From assembly GCA_018656855.1 (NCBI GenBank), contig JABHYP010000566.1, positions 1-14,704 on the forward strand: a stretch of 14,704 bases of DNA. Reading direction: 5' to 3'. Below, piece by piece: positions 1-7,935 of the stretch (position 1 is its first letter; each line of letters opens with the position of its first letter). Below the pieces are notes generated by a model. The model had not been told where the DNA came from. It worked only from the letters and a program-made list of their open reading frames with translations, and searched no databases. Source of the stretch: Candidatus Latescibacterota bacterium. GTDB lineage: Bacteria; Latescibacterota; Latescibacteria; Latescibacterales; Latescibacteraceae. The translations under genes and the position numbers were made by a program.

Positions 1-1802
1 CTCAATTTCACTTTAAAATGTGCGGTTTTTTTCTCTCCCTTTCCTGCCCATCCCATATTTACATTGTTATTGTATACATGGACATGTTGTTGAATATCTC
101 TTTCGAATGTAAGCATTACTCTGTCCTCTCCAACAACAAACATTTTCTTCGCCTGTTCAAGTGCGGTTGGAAGATAACCGGTATTGGTATAGCTCACATC
201 GATGTCATACATGTTTTTCTCATTTGAAGGCTTCACGTCAATCGAAGAAATTTCAATCTGGGGAAGATGTTTGGCAAGAAAGATATTAAACATGGCTTCC
301 TTTTGACACCATTCTTCTAAAAATTCAGGAAGAGGATCCTGCCCGAAAAATTTCAATTTAAATCCACCGACCTCAACTTCTCCCAGTTCCGGGTGTTGAA
401 ACTTTTCCCAATCAATAAATCCTTTACCGCCGCATGCTTCATCATTCCAGCAAAGCCCATCGTAATCGTCGTATAAACCATTCTTATCATAATCATTAGT
501 ATTCCCATATTTGGCATATAGCTCATCTTGATACCATATGATCCCTTTGGTCCAGTATCCAAAATCAGGCATACTTCGAGGCCGCCGAGCTTGGTCCTTA
601 ATCGGAACAGCATCCCTTTTTATAACATGTCCAGGAATATAAACAGGCGGCCTCAGATGGTTATCAAATAAAGGGGGATTAGTCACCCGCCTTTCGATAC
701 TCCAATAGTAAGAATCACCTGCGCTGTCATATCCGGTAATCTGTTTCCCTTCCCGGTCGAAATATTCATAAAAAACCTGGTCTTCACTAATAGCTGTTGA
801 ATGGACATGATAGGCAGCCATTGAATGCATAGTATGTATAATACTGATATTCGGATGCGTTGAAATGAAGAGGAATAAGTCTCTTGTTTCCGGTTCAGAG
901 AGTGGAAACTTACCATTACGCCGATTTGGTTTCCATACACTCGGATGGTTATTCCACAAATTTATTCCTCCGATTCCGTCTTCATTATATTTCCCATCGC
1001 CGTCATTATCAATTCCTTCACTTAAAACCATCCAGTCTCCTTCACCATCGACAACCCTTCTCATAAGTCTTCCTGTTGTATCCCGTGGATCTTGAATAAA
1101 ATCGCCATTGTTCGGCCCCATCTTCTTTCGCATCATAGTTACAAATCCGTCGTCATTAAGGTCTTCTCTGGGGTCCTCGTCCAGCAACCCGTCACCGTCT
1201 TCATCACAAGGTCGGACCGAATAATAGAGGCAAAACGGTGTTTGTAAAGTGAGCTCTCTTCCATCGGGATTGTTCATTATTCTGAAGTACAATGCTTTTG
1301 TATCAATAAGTGAAGTAATTTCATCGTCTTTGCCATACTGTTTTAGTAAATAATCGAGCATCCAGAAGGCTGATTCGGAGGTTATAAGTTCCATGCCGTG
1401 AACATTTGCATCAATTAGTATTGCAGGTTTTTCTGTGTCTTTACCGGTCTTTTTATTTGTCAGTATAATCTGGGGTATATCGCGTCCCTCAAAGCTTTTC
1501 CCGGATATGTAATAATCGATAAGCTCCGGATAGTCCTCTTCCCATTTTTTCAGAAAATAAACAATCTCGTCATAGGTATGGTAATGCTTGAAGTCAAGCA
1601 CACCTTCCTCCAATGGTTGTGTTTCTATATAGTTGGTTTTCTTAAATGAACTTTCACCATGTCGATATCCTTTGACAGTATAAAAACCGGAATCTTTTCG
1701 TGATAAATCGACCTCTTGTGCCGCACACAGCGTATTCCAGGCGATAACTACGAAAAGTAATATTGCAGGCACAAACCATTTTTGTAAGTCACGATGCATC
1801 AT
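1..1802 (-). CDS. Secreted M14-family zinc carboxypeptidase (3' end outside window)
   Basis: Reading the minus strand from ATG 1802 gives 600 codons without a stop, to the left edge. It is a partial gene. Residues 1-28 look like a signal peptide (hydrophobic VPAILLFVVIAW, cleavage near CAA|QE). The peptidase domain starts near residue 68. The zinc motif HGME supplies H135 and E138, NNPDGRE is the conserved substrate-binding strand, IIHTMHS gives the likely third zinc His (H323), and WYQDELY (E427) fits the catalytic Glu. HPELGEVEVGG near 470 is typical of this M14 branch, and a beta-rich C-terminal domain follows. Asp-rich loops (DEDGDGLLDED at 200, DNDGDG at 265, DYDKNG at 437) resemble calcium-binding loops. 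It should cleave C-terminal residues from peptides outside the cytoplasm. AGGAG lies just upstream; ATG 1799 is an equally good start with better spacing. The frame also stays open upstream into a transposase remnant. Confidence 0.88.
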   Translation of the reverse strand, partial: MMHRDLQKWFVPAILLFVVIAWNTLCAAQEVDLSRKDSGFYTVKGYRHGESSFKKTNYIETQPLEEGVLDFKHYHTYDEIVYFLKKWEEDYPELIDYYISGKSFEGRDIPQIILTNKKTGKDTEKPAILIDANVHGMELITSESAFWMLDYLLKQYGKDDEITSLIDTKALYFRIMNNPDGRELTLQTPFCLYYSVRPCDEDGDGLLDEDPREDLNDDGFVTMMRKKMGPNNGDFIQDPRDTTGRLMRRVVDGEGDWMVLSEGIDNDGDGKYNEDGIGGINLWNNHPSVWKPNRRNGKFPLSEPETRDLFLFISTHPNISIIHTMHSMAAYHVHSTAISEDQVFYEYFDREGKQITGYDSAGDSYYWSIERRVTNPPLFDNHLRPPVYIPGHVIKRDAVPIKDQARRPRSMPDFGYWTKGIIWYQDELYAKYGNTNDYDKNGLYDDYDGLCWNDEACGGKGFIDWEKFQHPELGEVEVGGFKLKFFGQDPLPEFLEEWCQKEAMFNIFLAKHLPQIEISSIDVKPSNEKNMYDIDVSYTNTGYLPTALEQAKKMFVVGEDRVMLTFERDIQQHVHVYNNNVNMGWAGKGEKKTAHFKVKL

Positions 1803-1988
1803 GTTTCTCCTATGTTTATTTTTTTTTGCCGATTCTTCAGAGTTTTCTTTTAAAGAGCTTTTCTTTTTTAAATTATCTTTTTTCCTCCCGGAAAATACAT
1901 CATCAGGAGTAACATTTCCCAATGCTTCATGATAGCGTTTTGAGTTGTAACAATCAACAAAATTAGCTCTTTCTGCTCGTAGTTCATC
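1803..1988 (-). pseudogene. IS3-family transposase C-terminal remnant, in frame with the M14 gene
   Basis: These 62 minus-strand codons read DELRAERANFVDCYNSKRYH, then EALGNVTPDDVFSGRKK, then a Lys/Ser-rich tail. The YN..RYHEALGNVTP.DV..GR signature is the extreme C-terminus of the integrase core of IS3-family transposases (orfB type). The DDE catalytic residues and everything upstream are missing; the frame stays open only to a TAG at 2058-2060. The remnant has no stop of its own and runs straight into the ATG of the carboxypeptidase, whose AGGAG lies inside the remnant's last codons. The sequence shows the signature and the open frame. That a deletion after insertion removed the rest of the element is inference. 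No inverted repeat or target duplication was recognised. Confidence 0.75.
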
Positions 1989-2047
1989 AGTGGCTCTCAT
2001 ATTCAGAAGATCAGAAATCATTTTAATAGAAATATTTAAAAAAATGC

Positions 2048-2075
2048 TTGAATCAAGCTAAGAAATTGATATGTT
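2048..2075 (+). promoter_or_regulatory. Weak sigma70-like promoter candidate upstream of the GH20-like gene
   Basis: TTGAAT (2048-2053) and TATGTT (2070-2075) are 16 bp apart and would start a transcript about 80 bp before the ATG at 2162. The match is by eye, in AT-rich DNA where such matches are common. Confidence 0.2.
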
Positions 2076-2161
2076 TCATTTACAAACTAATAAAATCCGA
2101 TCTAATGTCATATTTAATTTTGACATGTGGGAAATTGTATAATACAAAGGGAGAATGGAAA

Positions 2162-4216
2162 ATGGGAAAGTGGATATACGTGATATGTTTTCTATTATTA
2201 ACATTAAATTCTATTGCCGTCGCTGAGAATAGTATTGTAAGCCCAAAAGAGCAAAAAGAGTGGTTGAGACACCTCATACCGCTCCCCCATGAAATATCAT
2301 TTAAAGAGAAAATCACGATTAATCCTAAAAATGTTTTAATCACTGTCAGGAAAAATGCAAGTGAAACCGAAAAATACGCCGCGTCGGAACTGAAGGCGCT
2401 ATTCAAGGAGAAAACCGGTGTGGCTCCATCGGGCAAAGCATTTGAAATCATTATCGGGGTCATTGATGCTCATGGAAAACTGGAAGGAGCACTGTTGAAA
2501 TCGGCTGAACGGCTTGAAATCCTCCCGCATAAAGAGCAGGCATACAGCATTCAGCCTGTCGGTAAAAACAAACTCTTGCTTGGAGCGCTCAATGAAAGAG
2601 GTGTGTATTATGCCGTACGAACCCTTCACCAGCTTCTTGAACCGTTTATCACAAAAAATGAAGTTTCTATTCCTCTGGTAGAGGTTATTGACTGGCCCGA
2701 TATGGACGAAAGGGGTATCTGGAATTTCCCGAACCCAAAAGATTGGATACCCTGGCTTGCTTCCGTAAAACTCAATTACGGGAAAATGATTACTCAGCTT
2801 CATAATGTAGAAAGAGGCAAGAAAAACCGTGCTACTATCGACCGGGAATTGTTAATGAAAGGGCGTTTAATGGCCTTTAACTATGTTCCGGTGATTACTC
2901 ACCTCAATTTTCTTAAACGTATTGGCCTTTATCGAGCATACCCGGAACTGTCGGGGGTCGGTGATGGCGCATTATCGGGGAGATATTTTGCTCACAAACG
3001 AGGTGACAATCATCGTGTGCCGAATGCGTCAAATCCATTGCTGACAGCAATAATAACCGAATGGATGATGGATATCGCTTCCCAGGGAGCAAATGATTTA
3101 AGCTGTTGGCTTTCCGAGCGACCCGCAGAGAGCGGAGATGATGAAACCTCTAAAGCTGGGCAGTTTGTGCTCGAGGCGCGTGCATTTGTCAACGCCTGGC
3201 GTGAAACACGTGAAACCTACCCGGACTTTAACATTCGTCTTTTTTTATCAACAACAACCTCTGAACGATACTACAAAGTTCTCGCAGAAACGCCCCCTGA
3301 AGTCAGAATTGAGCGATGCTGCTCCATGACACTTGAACGAGTTACTCACATACCGAGGGATCTGTTTAGAAATCCTCTGTTCGACAAATATGCTTCAGAG
3401 GGACGGTGGATAGCAAGTTATGATGTGCCTTATACTGCAAATGGCCTTGTAGAAACGCCGGAGTTCAAGGTCCCGCAAAGCTCGGCACACCGCATCAGGG
3501 ATTTCGCGAGGCAACTGATTGAGCGTAAATATAAAGGCGCTTACGGGATGATGGCATTTGGAAATCTGGCCAGGGAAATCTGCGGTTTTAATATAACTGC
3601 TCTTGCGGAATGGTCATGGAACCTGAACGGACGCAGCGAAAAGGAGTTTGCAATAGCCTGGGCGACACGCGAAGGATTCGAGAATCCGGAAGCGGTAGGA
3701 GAATGGTCAGAACTTATAGGCCCCATTGAATTCGATGTCTATGACTCGGATTTTCCTGTTTGTTATTCCTGGGGAAAAGCGGTTAAAATGGTCGATAGCC
3801 GCACAAGACCCTATCTGGGGGAGGGTATGTTCAGATACTATGCGAGTCCCGAAGATTTCGACAGTAAAATCGCCAGATGCGAAAAGGCGCTGAAGATTGC
3901 TAAAACATTCAAAAGAACTAATCTTGCAAACGAAACCAGGGTCGTCATGTCCTATGTAAGGTTGGCGAAATATGTCTATGAGGTTGCAGAAAAGGTTGCC
4001 ACTAGCGAACTCTCTACTTTAGAAAGCCAGGATATACTTCGTGATTCACTTAATAATCTTGAACTTGCAGGAAAAGAAAATGTTACAGCGATAAAAGAAT
4101 GGCGTAACGCACTTGGTCCGAAACCATGGCATTACAGGGTTCATGATGCAATCAAGGCGACTGAAACAACTGTACAAGATATTTCTCAGATTGTGGAAGG
4201 GAAATATTTTTATTGA
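2162..4216 (+). CDS. Secreted GH20-like (beta-N-acetylhexosaminidase-like) protein
   Basis: This is a 684-residue protein. The start at 2162 is chosen because GGGAG sits 8 nt upstream and residues 1-21 form a signal peptide (hydrophobic core, cleavage at AVA|EN); the frame is open back to 2048, but that extension would bury the signal. Residues 36-165 match the alpha/beta N-domain seen before GH20 and GH67 catalytic barrels (ASELKALFKEKTG, then RGVYYAVRTLHQLLEP). A TIM-barrel-like region follows from about residue 178 (DWPDMDERGIWNF). The C-terminal 130 residues look helical. The canonical GH20 Asp-Glu pair (GGDE type) is not seen; the nearest acidic strand is CWLSERPAESGDDE at 315-328. Glycan hydrolysis, probably of amino-sugar glycosides, is a family-level inference; a diverged or non-catalytic role is possible. 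A URO-D-family gene follows after 179 bp. Confidence 0.7.
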   Translation: MGKWIYVICFLLLTLNSIAVAENSIVSPKEQKEWLRHLIPLPHEISFKEKITINPKNVLITVRKNASETEKYAASELKALFKEKTGVAPSGKAFEIIIGVIDAHGKLEGALLKSAERLEILPHKEQAYSIQPVGKNKLLLGALNERGVYYAVRTLHQLLEPFITKNEVSIPLVEVIDWPDMDERGIWNFPNPKDWIPWLASVKLNYGKMITQLHNVERGKKNRATIDRELLMKGRLMAFNYVPVITHLNFLKRIGLYRAYPELSGVGDGALSGRYFAHKRGDNHRVPNASNPLLTAIITEWMMDIASQGANDLSCWLSERPAESGDDETSKAGQFVLEARAFVNAWRETRETYPDFNIRLFLSTTTSERYYKVLAETPPEVRIERCCSMTLERVTHIPRDLFRNPLFDKYASEGRWIASYDVPYTANGLVETPEFKVPQSSAHRIRDFARQLIERKYKGAYGMMAFGNLAREICGFNITALAEWSWNLNGRSEKEFAIAWATREGFENPEAVGEWSELIGPIEFDVYDSDFPVCYSWGKAVKMVDSRTRPYLGEGMFRYYASPEDFDSKIARCEKALKIAKTFKRTNLANETRVVMSYVRLAKYVYEVAEKVATSELSTLESQDILRDSLNNLELAGKENVTAIKEWRNALGPKPWHYRVHDAIKATETTVQDISQIVEGKYFY

Positions 4217-4224
4217 GAGCTTGT

Positions 4225-4256
4225 GAAAAAGATTATTTAACATCTTTGGTTTTCTT
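4225..4256 (+). terminator. Weak hairpin after the GH20-like gene
   Basis: AAAGAT (4228-4233) can pair with ATCTTT (4242-4247) across an 8-nt loop, followed by GGTTTTCTT. The stem is short and AT-rich, so termination would be partial at best. Confidence 0.2.
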
Positions 4257-4395
4257 ATAAGGAATGATTATTGGCCAGATAAATTGAAAGCAGTATGCTT
4301 AAAGGTTTGTTAAAAAATACGAATATAGCAATCAATGATATTGATATGGGGAATATCGGTTTATATCAGATAAATTTTGCAGGAGAAATGTTTTT

Positions 4396-5565
4396 ATGGT
4401 GAGAACTTCGAAATGTATCGAGAAGCTTGAGAGAATGAATAAAACGTTGCGCCATGAGGAGCCTGACCGTGTCCCTATCAGCGATTTTTTCTGGCAGGGT
4501 TTCCTGAACAAGTGGCGGGAAGTAAATGGTCTTCCGGAAAATGCTGATATCAACAAGTATTATGATTTAGATTATGTTGTCACACTTCCAAATACTGATC
4601 CGAAAATCAGAGCATTCGAGATAATCAAATCAAATGACGAAGAAACTATTTTACGGACAGGATTCGGTGCGGTTATACAGAAAAAAATTGAATATCAAAT
4701 GCCAAGCTGGTTGGAGTTTGAGACGGATACGATTGACAAAATGAAAGCGTTTGAGTTTGATGATCCGTGGGATGAAAGACGTTACTTCAGCGGTGGAGAC
4801 CATCAAATCGCCGGAATCGAAGAGGAGTTTACCCGTGATATACCGCCGTGGATTGATACGGTTAAAGAATTATGGATTGATTTTCCGCTTTATGGTAGTA
4901 TATGCGAGGGATACGAAACACTCTGGCGAATAATCGGATCAGAAAACGCGCTTCTGTGGATTGCCTTATATCCTGAGGAGGTGGGGCGTTTTGTTGAAAA
5001 AATCAACGAGTTTTCCATTGAACTCCTGAAAGCGCAAATAAAGGCGGCAGATGGAATGTTAGACGGTGCTATTATATGGGGAGATGTCGCATACACACGG
5101 GGAATGTTGTTTTCACCGGATTACTGGCGGAAATATTTCAAACCCGGGATAAAAACGATGATAGAAATCTGTCATGATAATAACCTTCCGGTTATCTATC
5201 ACGGCTGCGGAAATGTGAGCGCTATTTTCGAGGATTTCATCGACATGGAAACCGATGCTTACAATCCGCTGGAAGCTAAAGCTGGTTTAGATGTTGTAGA
5301 CATGCGGCGTAAATACGGCCATAGGATTGCGTTCTGCGGCAATATGGATGTGATTGCCTGGGCTCATGCTGATTTTGATGAGCTCAAAAGTTATGTTCTG
5401 AGAAAACTCAATGCGGCAAAAGGCGGCGGTTTTATTTTTCAATCAGACAATTCCGTGCCGGAAAATGTCACTCCAGAACGGTATGAATATGTGATTAACC
5501 TGGTACGAGAGTATGGTAAATATCCTCTTAATCTGGGTGAATATGATATTCCTGATATTATTTGA
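4396..5565 (+). CDS. Uroporphyrinogen decarboxylase (URO-D) family protein, methyltransferase-like
   Basis: This 389-residue protein has a single URO-D-type TIM barrel. It opens with RMNKTLRHEEPDRVPISDF, the usual N-terminus of environmental members of the family. YHGCGN supplies H269 and C271, the H-x-C part of the zinc site of MtaA/MtbA-type methylcobamide:CoM methyltransferases. FCGNMD (C314) is the next conserved strand. The third zinc Cys of MtaA/MtbA would fall near residue 348-350, but the sequence there is FIFQSDNSVP. That motif is common in an uncharacterised subgroup often found beside sugar genes. The reaction is unknown: true heme synthesis is unlikely in this context, while methyl or carboxyl transfer on a small substrate is plausible. 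AGGAG at 4381-4385 lies 10 nt before the ATG. The permease gene begins 42 nt downstream, so the two are probably cotranscribed. No signal peptide is seen; cytoplasmic. Confidence 0.85.
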   Translation: MVRTSKCIEKLERMNKTLRHEEPDRVPISDFFWQGFLNKWREVNGLPENADINKYYDLDYVVTLPNTDPKIRAFEIIKSNDEETILRTGFGAVIQKKIEYQMPSWLEFETDTIDKMKAFEFDDPWDERRYFSGGDHQIAGIEEEFTRDIPPWIDTVKELWIDFPLYGSICEGYETLWRIIGSENALLWIALYPEEVGRFVEKINEFSIELLKAQIKAADGMLDGAIIWGDVAYTRGMLFSPDYWRKYFKPGIKTMIEICHDNNLPVIYHGCGNVSAIFEDFIDMETDAYNPLEAKAGLDVVDMRRKYGHRIAFCGNMDVIAWAHADFDELKSYVLRKLNAAKGGGFIFQSDNSVPENVTPERYEYVINLVREYGKYPLNLGEYDIPDII

Positions 5566-5607
5566 ATAACTTGTTTAACTTTTTGTATAGTGCAGTATGG
5601 AGATGAT

Positions 5608-6618
5608 ATGTTTACAATTTTAGGATTCATTCTGATTTTTTTTGCAGGAATGTCAGACGGTTCTTTTTATTTGCCGATGAAGTACACGAGGAAATGGGAG
5701 TGGGAACATACCTGGGCTGTATTTTCATTTGCCTTTTTTGTTGTCAACTGGATTCTAACCTTTATTTTTATTCCAAATATCTTTGAAGTTTATTCCTCGG
5801 TTCCTGTAGGGGAAATACTCATTTTGTTGGTATTCGGAGCATTATGGGGCGTTGGCGCTATTCTGTTTGGAACAGCTCTTCATTTGCTCGGTATGGCGCT
5901 CGGATATCCAATAGGATTAGGAACGGTAGCCTGTTTTGGAGCTCTTGTTCCACTGGTAACCACGGAATCGGAGAACCTGTTTACCTATAAGGGACTGCTG
6001 GTAATCATCGGGATCATAATTGCTGTTATTGGAATTATAGTAAGTTCACGTGCTTATAAGGTTAAAGAAGATGCTGCCGAGGAGGCTAGTGGAGAACGTT
6101 CTGTACCCCTGATTATGGGATTATTGGTGGCAATATTTGCCGGTGTTTTTTCATCCTTTATAAATATAGGTTTCTCATTCGGAGAGAATGTAATCGAACA
6201 TGCTCGTGATCTTGGCGTTTCCGACATACTCTCCGGGACAGTAGTCTGGTCTATCTTTTTCTCGATTGCTTTCTTAGTTAATATCCTTTATTGTCTGTTT
6301 TTGATGATTAAACGTCACACCTTAAAAGATTTTATAGGACCGTATATCAAGAGGAATTTCTCTCTTGGCTTGGTAATGGGAACACTTTTTATTTGTGCCG
6401 TTTATGTATACAGTATGGGTGCGACATGTCTTGGCACTTGGGGAGAAGTCCCCGGCTGGGTATTGTTCATGAGCGTTGATATTATTACCGGTAATATATG
6501 GGGACTCTTCTCCGGTGAATGGTACGGTGCACCGAAGGATGCGCGTAAATTGCTCAAAAGAGGAATGGTAATAATTCTGTGTGCCATTGTAGTCGTTGCG
6601 TTAAGTCAGTGGATATAA
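5608..6618 (+). CDS. RhaT-family L-rhamnose/proton symporter-like sugar permease
   Basis: This 336-residue, strongly hydrophobic protein has about ten membrane segments, as in the RhaT branch of the drug/metabolite transporter superfamily. Family signatures are the N-terminal GMSDGSFYLPMKYTRKWEWE, the GALWGVGAILFGTALHLLGM segment with LGYPIGLG after it, and the late SMGATCLGTWGEVPGW and NIWGLFSGEW strands. A charged loop (KVKEDAAEEASGERS) near residue 150 separates the two halves. It probably imports L-rhamnose or a related deoxysugar with protons; specificity cannot be read from sequence alone. The start at 5608 is preferred because GGAG (5599-5602) lies 5 nt upstream; a GTG at 5590 in the same frame would add six residues. 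It follows the URO-D-family gene by 42 nt. No rhamnose isomerase, kinase or aldolase is in the window. Confidence 0.85.
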   Translation: MFTILGFILIFFAGMSDGSFYLPMKYTRKWEWEHTWAVFSFAFFVVNWILTFIFIPNIFEVYSSVPVGEILILLVFGALWGVGAILFGTALHLLGMALGYPIGLGTVACFGALVPLVTTESENLFTYKGLLVIIGIIIAVIGIIVSSRAYKVKEDAAEEASGERSVPLIMGLLVAIFAGVFSSFINIGFSFGENVIEHARDLGVSDILSGTVVWSIFFSIAFLVNILYCLFLMIKRHTLKDFIGPYIKRNFSLGLVMGTLFICAVYVYSMGATCLGTWGEVPGWVLFMSVDIITGNIWGLFSGEWYGAPKDARKLLKRGMVIILCAIVVVALSQWI

Positions 6619-6738
6619 GTCGATAAGTTTGCTGTAAACAAGAATAAAATTCCCTCGTGATGATGATGTTTCAGAAGTAATTCCAATTTCATCAATGAAC
6701 TGAGATTTTTCCTTGCAATTTATTTTCTTTGTCTTCAT
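6601..6738 (-). pseudogene. Possible 45-codon gene fragment, minus strand
   Basis: The minus strand reads a 45-codon frame from ATG 6738 to TAA 6601-6603, beginning MKTKKINCKEKSQFIDEIGI and ending SRGNFILVYSKLIDLYPLT. It overlaps the last 18 bases of the permease gene tail to tail and has only a distant AAAGG upstream. The SRG followed by an aromatic/leucine run and YPL recalls the N-terminus of some DDE transposases (IS1380-like), but that resemblance is from memory and weak. It may be a decayed insertion-sequence start or chance. Confidence 0.25.
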
Positions 6739-6754
6739 TTTTAATCCACAACCT

Positions 6755-6781
6755 TTGGATAATTTGTTGTTGGTTTATAAT
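6755..6781 (+). promoter_or_regulatory. Sigma70-like promoter candidate for the deacetylase gene
   Basis: TTGGAT (6755-6760) and a perfect TATAAT (6776-6781) are 15 bp apart (16 if TTTGGA is used). Transcription would begin about 33 bp before the ATG at 6821. This suggests the deacetylase has its own promoter, separate from the URO-D/permease pair. Confidence 0.35.
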
Positions 6782-6820
6782 TCATATAAATACATTTAAC
6801 TTGAACGGAAATAATTGTAA

Positions 6821-7867
6821 ATGAAAAACAATTCACTTTCGCGTCGGAAGTTTCTCTGTAAAACATCGGCAATAGCTGCAGGTGCCGCCGCCGGAACGTT
6901 GGCTGGACATGGTTGTGGCTCAGAAAAGAAAATGAGCGCTGTCGATGCATCAAATATCAGGAATTACAATCCTAAAAAAAATGGCGGATGTTCAGTCACT
7001 TTCAGTTACGATGTTGATATGCCCTGTGGAGGCAATACCTACCTCTATGACAGACAAATTCCCTGGCTTCGGGGTGATGACGGTCACGATGCACATGGCC
7101 ATCTCAACGATGATGTAAGGAACTATATAAAAAACCTGGCAACTACAGCAGAAGATTATAATGCAAAATTACAATTCTTCATACAAGGTAATACGTTCGA
7201 GAAACAGGCGGATGTTGCTTTGTGGAAAGAAATTGCGCAAAGAGGTCATGCCATTGATAATCATACCTACAGTCACCTGGCGCCTTTAGGGCAAAAATCG
7301 ACACAAGAAATTGAACAAGAAATTACTCAGACAAAAAAGTTAATAGAGAAACATCTGAATACTGAGAATATCGGAGTGAGAACGCCGTGGGGTTATACCA
7401 ACGGTCTTCTTCAATTCGATGAATTAAGTAGTGTAAGTTCTGCGCAGGAAGTTCAGCAGACTATCTTGAATTCCGGCATTAAATGGGTCAGTTCTCGTAC
7501 ATCGTCTTCAGAAGGAGGACAGCGGGTAACTGATGAAAGATCAATCGAAATGATTGCCGAAAGACAACCGTTTTACTACGATTCAGGACTCCTGGAAATA
7601 CCTTTCTGCATTTTCCAGGACCGTGAGTATTTTGATTCAGACTGTGGCGGTGACCCCCTGAGACCTCTCGAAGAGTGGATTGACTATTTGAAAAAAGCTG
7701 TAGATTTCGCGTATGAAAATAACCTGTATCTCTCAGTTACGGTACATCCAAGTACGAGCTTCAAACACGATCCGAAAGGAAAGTATCTTAAAGAAATATA
7801 TAGCTATTGTAAGAAGAAACCTGATATAGTCCTTTGTACAACCCGGGATATTTACCGGTGGGTATAA
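6821..7867 (+). CDS. Tat-exported polysaccharide deacetylase (NodB-homology, CE4-like)
   Basis: This 348-residue protein begins with a twin-arginine signal: SRRKFL at residues 7-12, then an Ala/Gly-rich hydrophobic stretch. A cysteine at 32 (LAGHGC) could be a poor lipobox. The deacetylase fold follows. FSYDVD (D64, D66) stands for motif 1, NHTYSH (H148, H152) is the metal-binding motif 2, RTPWG (R187) is motif 3, and TVHPST (H309) is the C-terminal catalytic-His motif. These are the residues expected of a metal-dependent N- or O-deacetylase acting on chitin-like, peptidoglycan-like or acetylated plant or algal glycans. The substrate cannot be told. An insertion of about 20 residues after motif 1 (GDDGHDAHGHLNDD) is Asp/His-rich. 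The ribosome binding site is weak (ACGGAAA). It stands 202 bp after the permease gene with a promoter-like site in the gap. Confidence 0.82.
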   Translation: MKNNSLSRRKFLCKTSAIAAGAAAGTLAGHGCGSEKKMSAVDASNIRNYNPKKNGGCSVTFSYDVDMPCGGNTYLYDRQIPWLRGDDGHDAHGHLNDDVRNYIKNLATTAEDYNAKLQFFIQGNTFEKQADVALWKEIAQRGHAIDNHTYSHLAPLGQKSTQEIEQEITQTKKLIEKHLNTENIGVRTPWGYTNGLLQFDELSSVSSAQEVQQTILNSGIKWVSSRTSSSEGGQRVTDERSIEMIAERQPFYYDSGLLEIPFCIFQDREYFDSDCGGDPLRPLEEWIDYLKKAVDFAYENNLYLSVTVHPSTSFKHDPKGKYLKEIYSYCKKKPDIVLCTTRDIYRWV

Positions 7868-7906
7868 AACGAGAAAACATGACTAAGTGGTTCTTTTCAT
7901 AAATAA

Positions 7907-7931
7907 CCTGACATATTAAACTTATATCAGG
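7907..7931 (+). terminator. Imperfect hairpin after the deacetylase gene
   Basis: CCTGACATA (7907-7915) pairs with TATATCAGG (7923-7931) with one mismatch and a 7-nt loop. No T-tract follows, so it may be a weak terminator or an RNA-stabilising stem. It lies 5 bp before the palindromic repeat. Confidence 0.3.
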
Positions 7932-7935
7932 CACA

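Noticed and set aside
353..940. Two minus-strand open frames (353-613 and 683-940) that could suggest a frameshifted gene
   Set aside because: They are out of frame with the real M14 gene, which reads continuously from 1802 to the edge with all family motifs in order; no frameshift is needed.
2120..2143. TTGACA (2120-2125) and TATAAT (2138-2143) as a consensus promoter
   Set aside because: The spacer is only 12 bp, and a start about 7 bp after the -10 would remove the ribosome binding site of the gene at 2162.
2048..2161. N-terminal extension of the GH20-like protein to ATG 2048
   Set aside because: The 38 extra residues would precede the signal peptide and there is no ribosome site at 2048, while GGGAG lies correctly before 2162.
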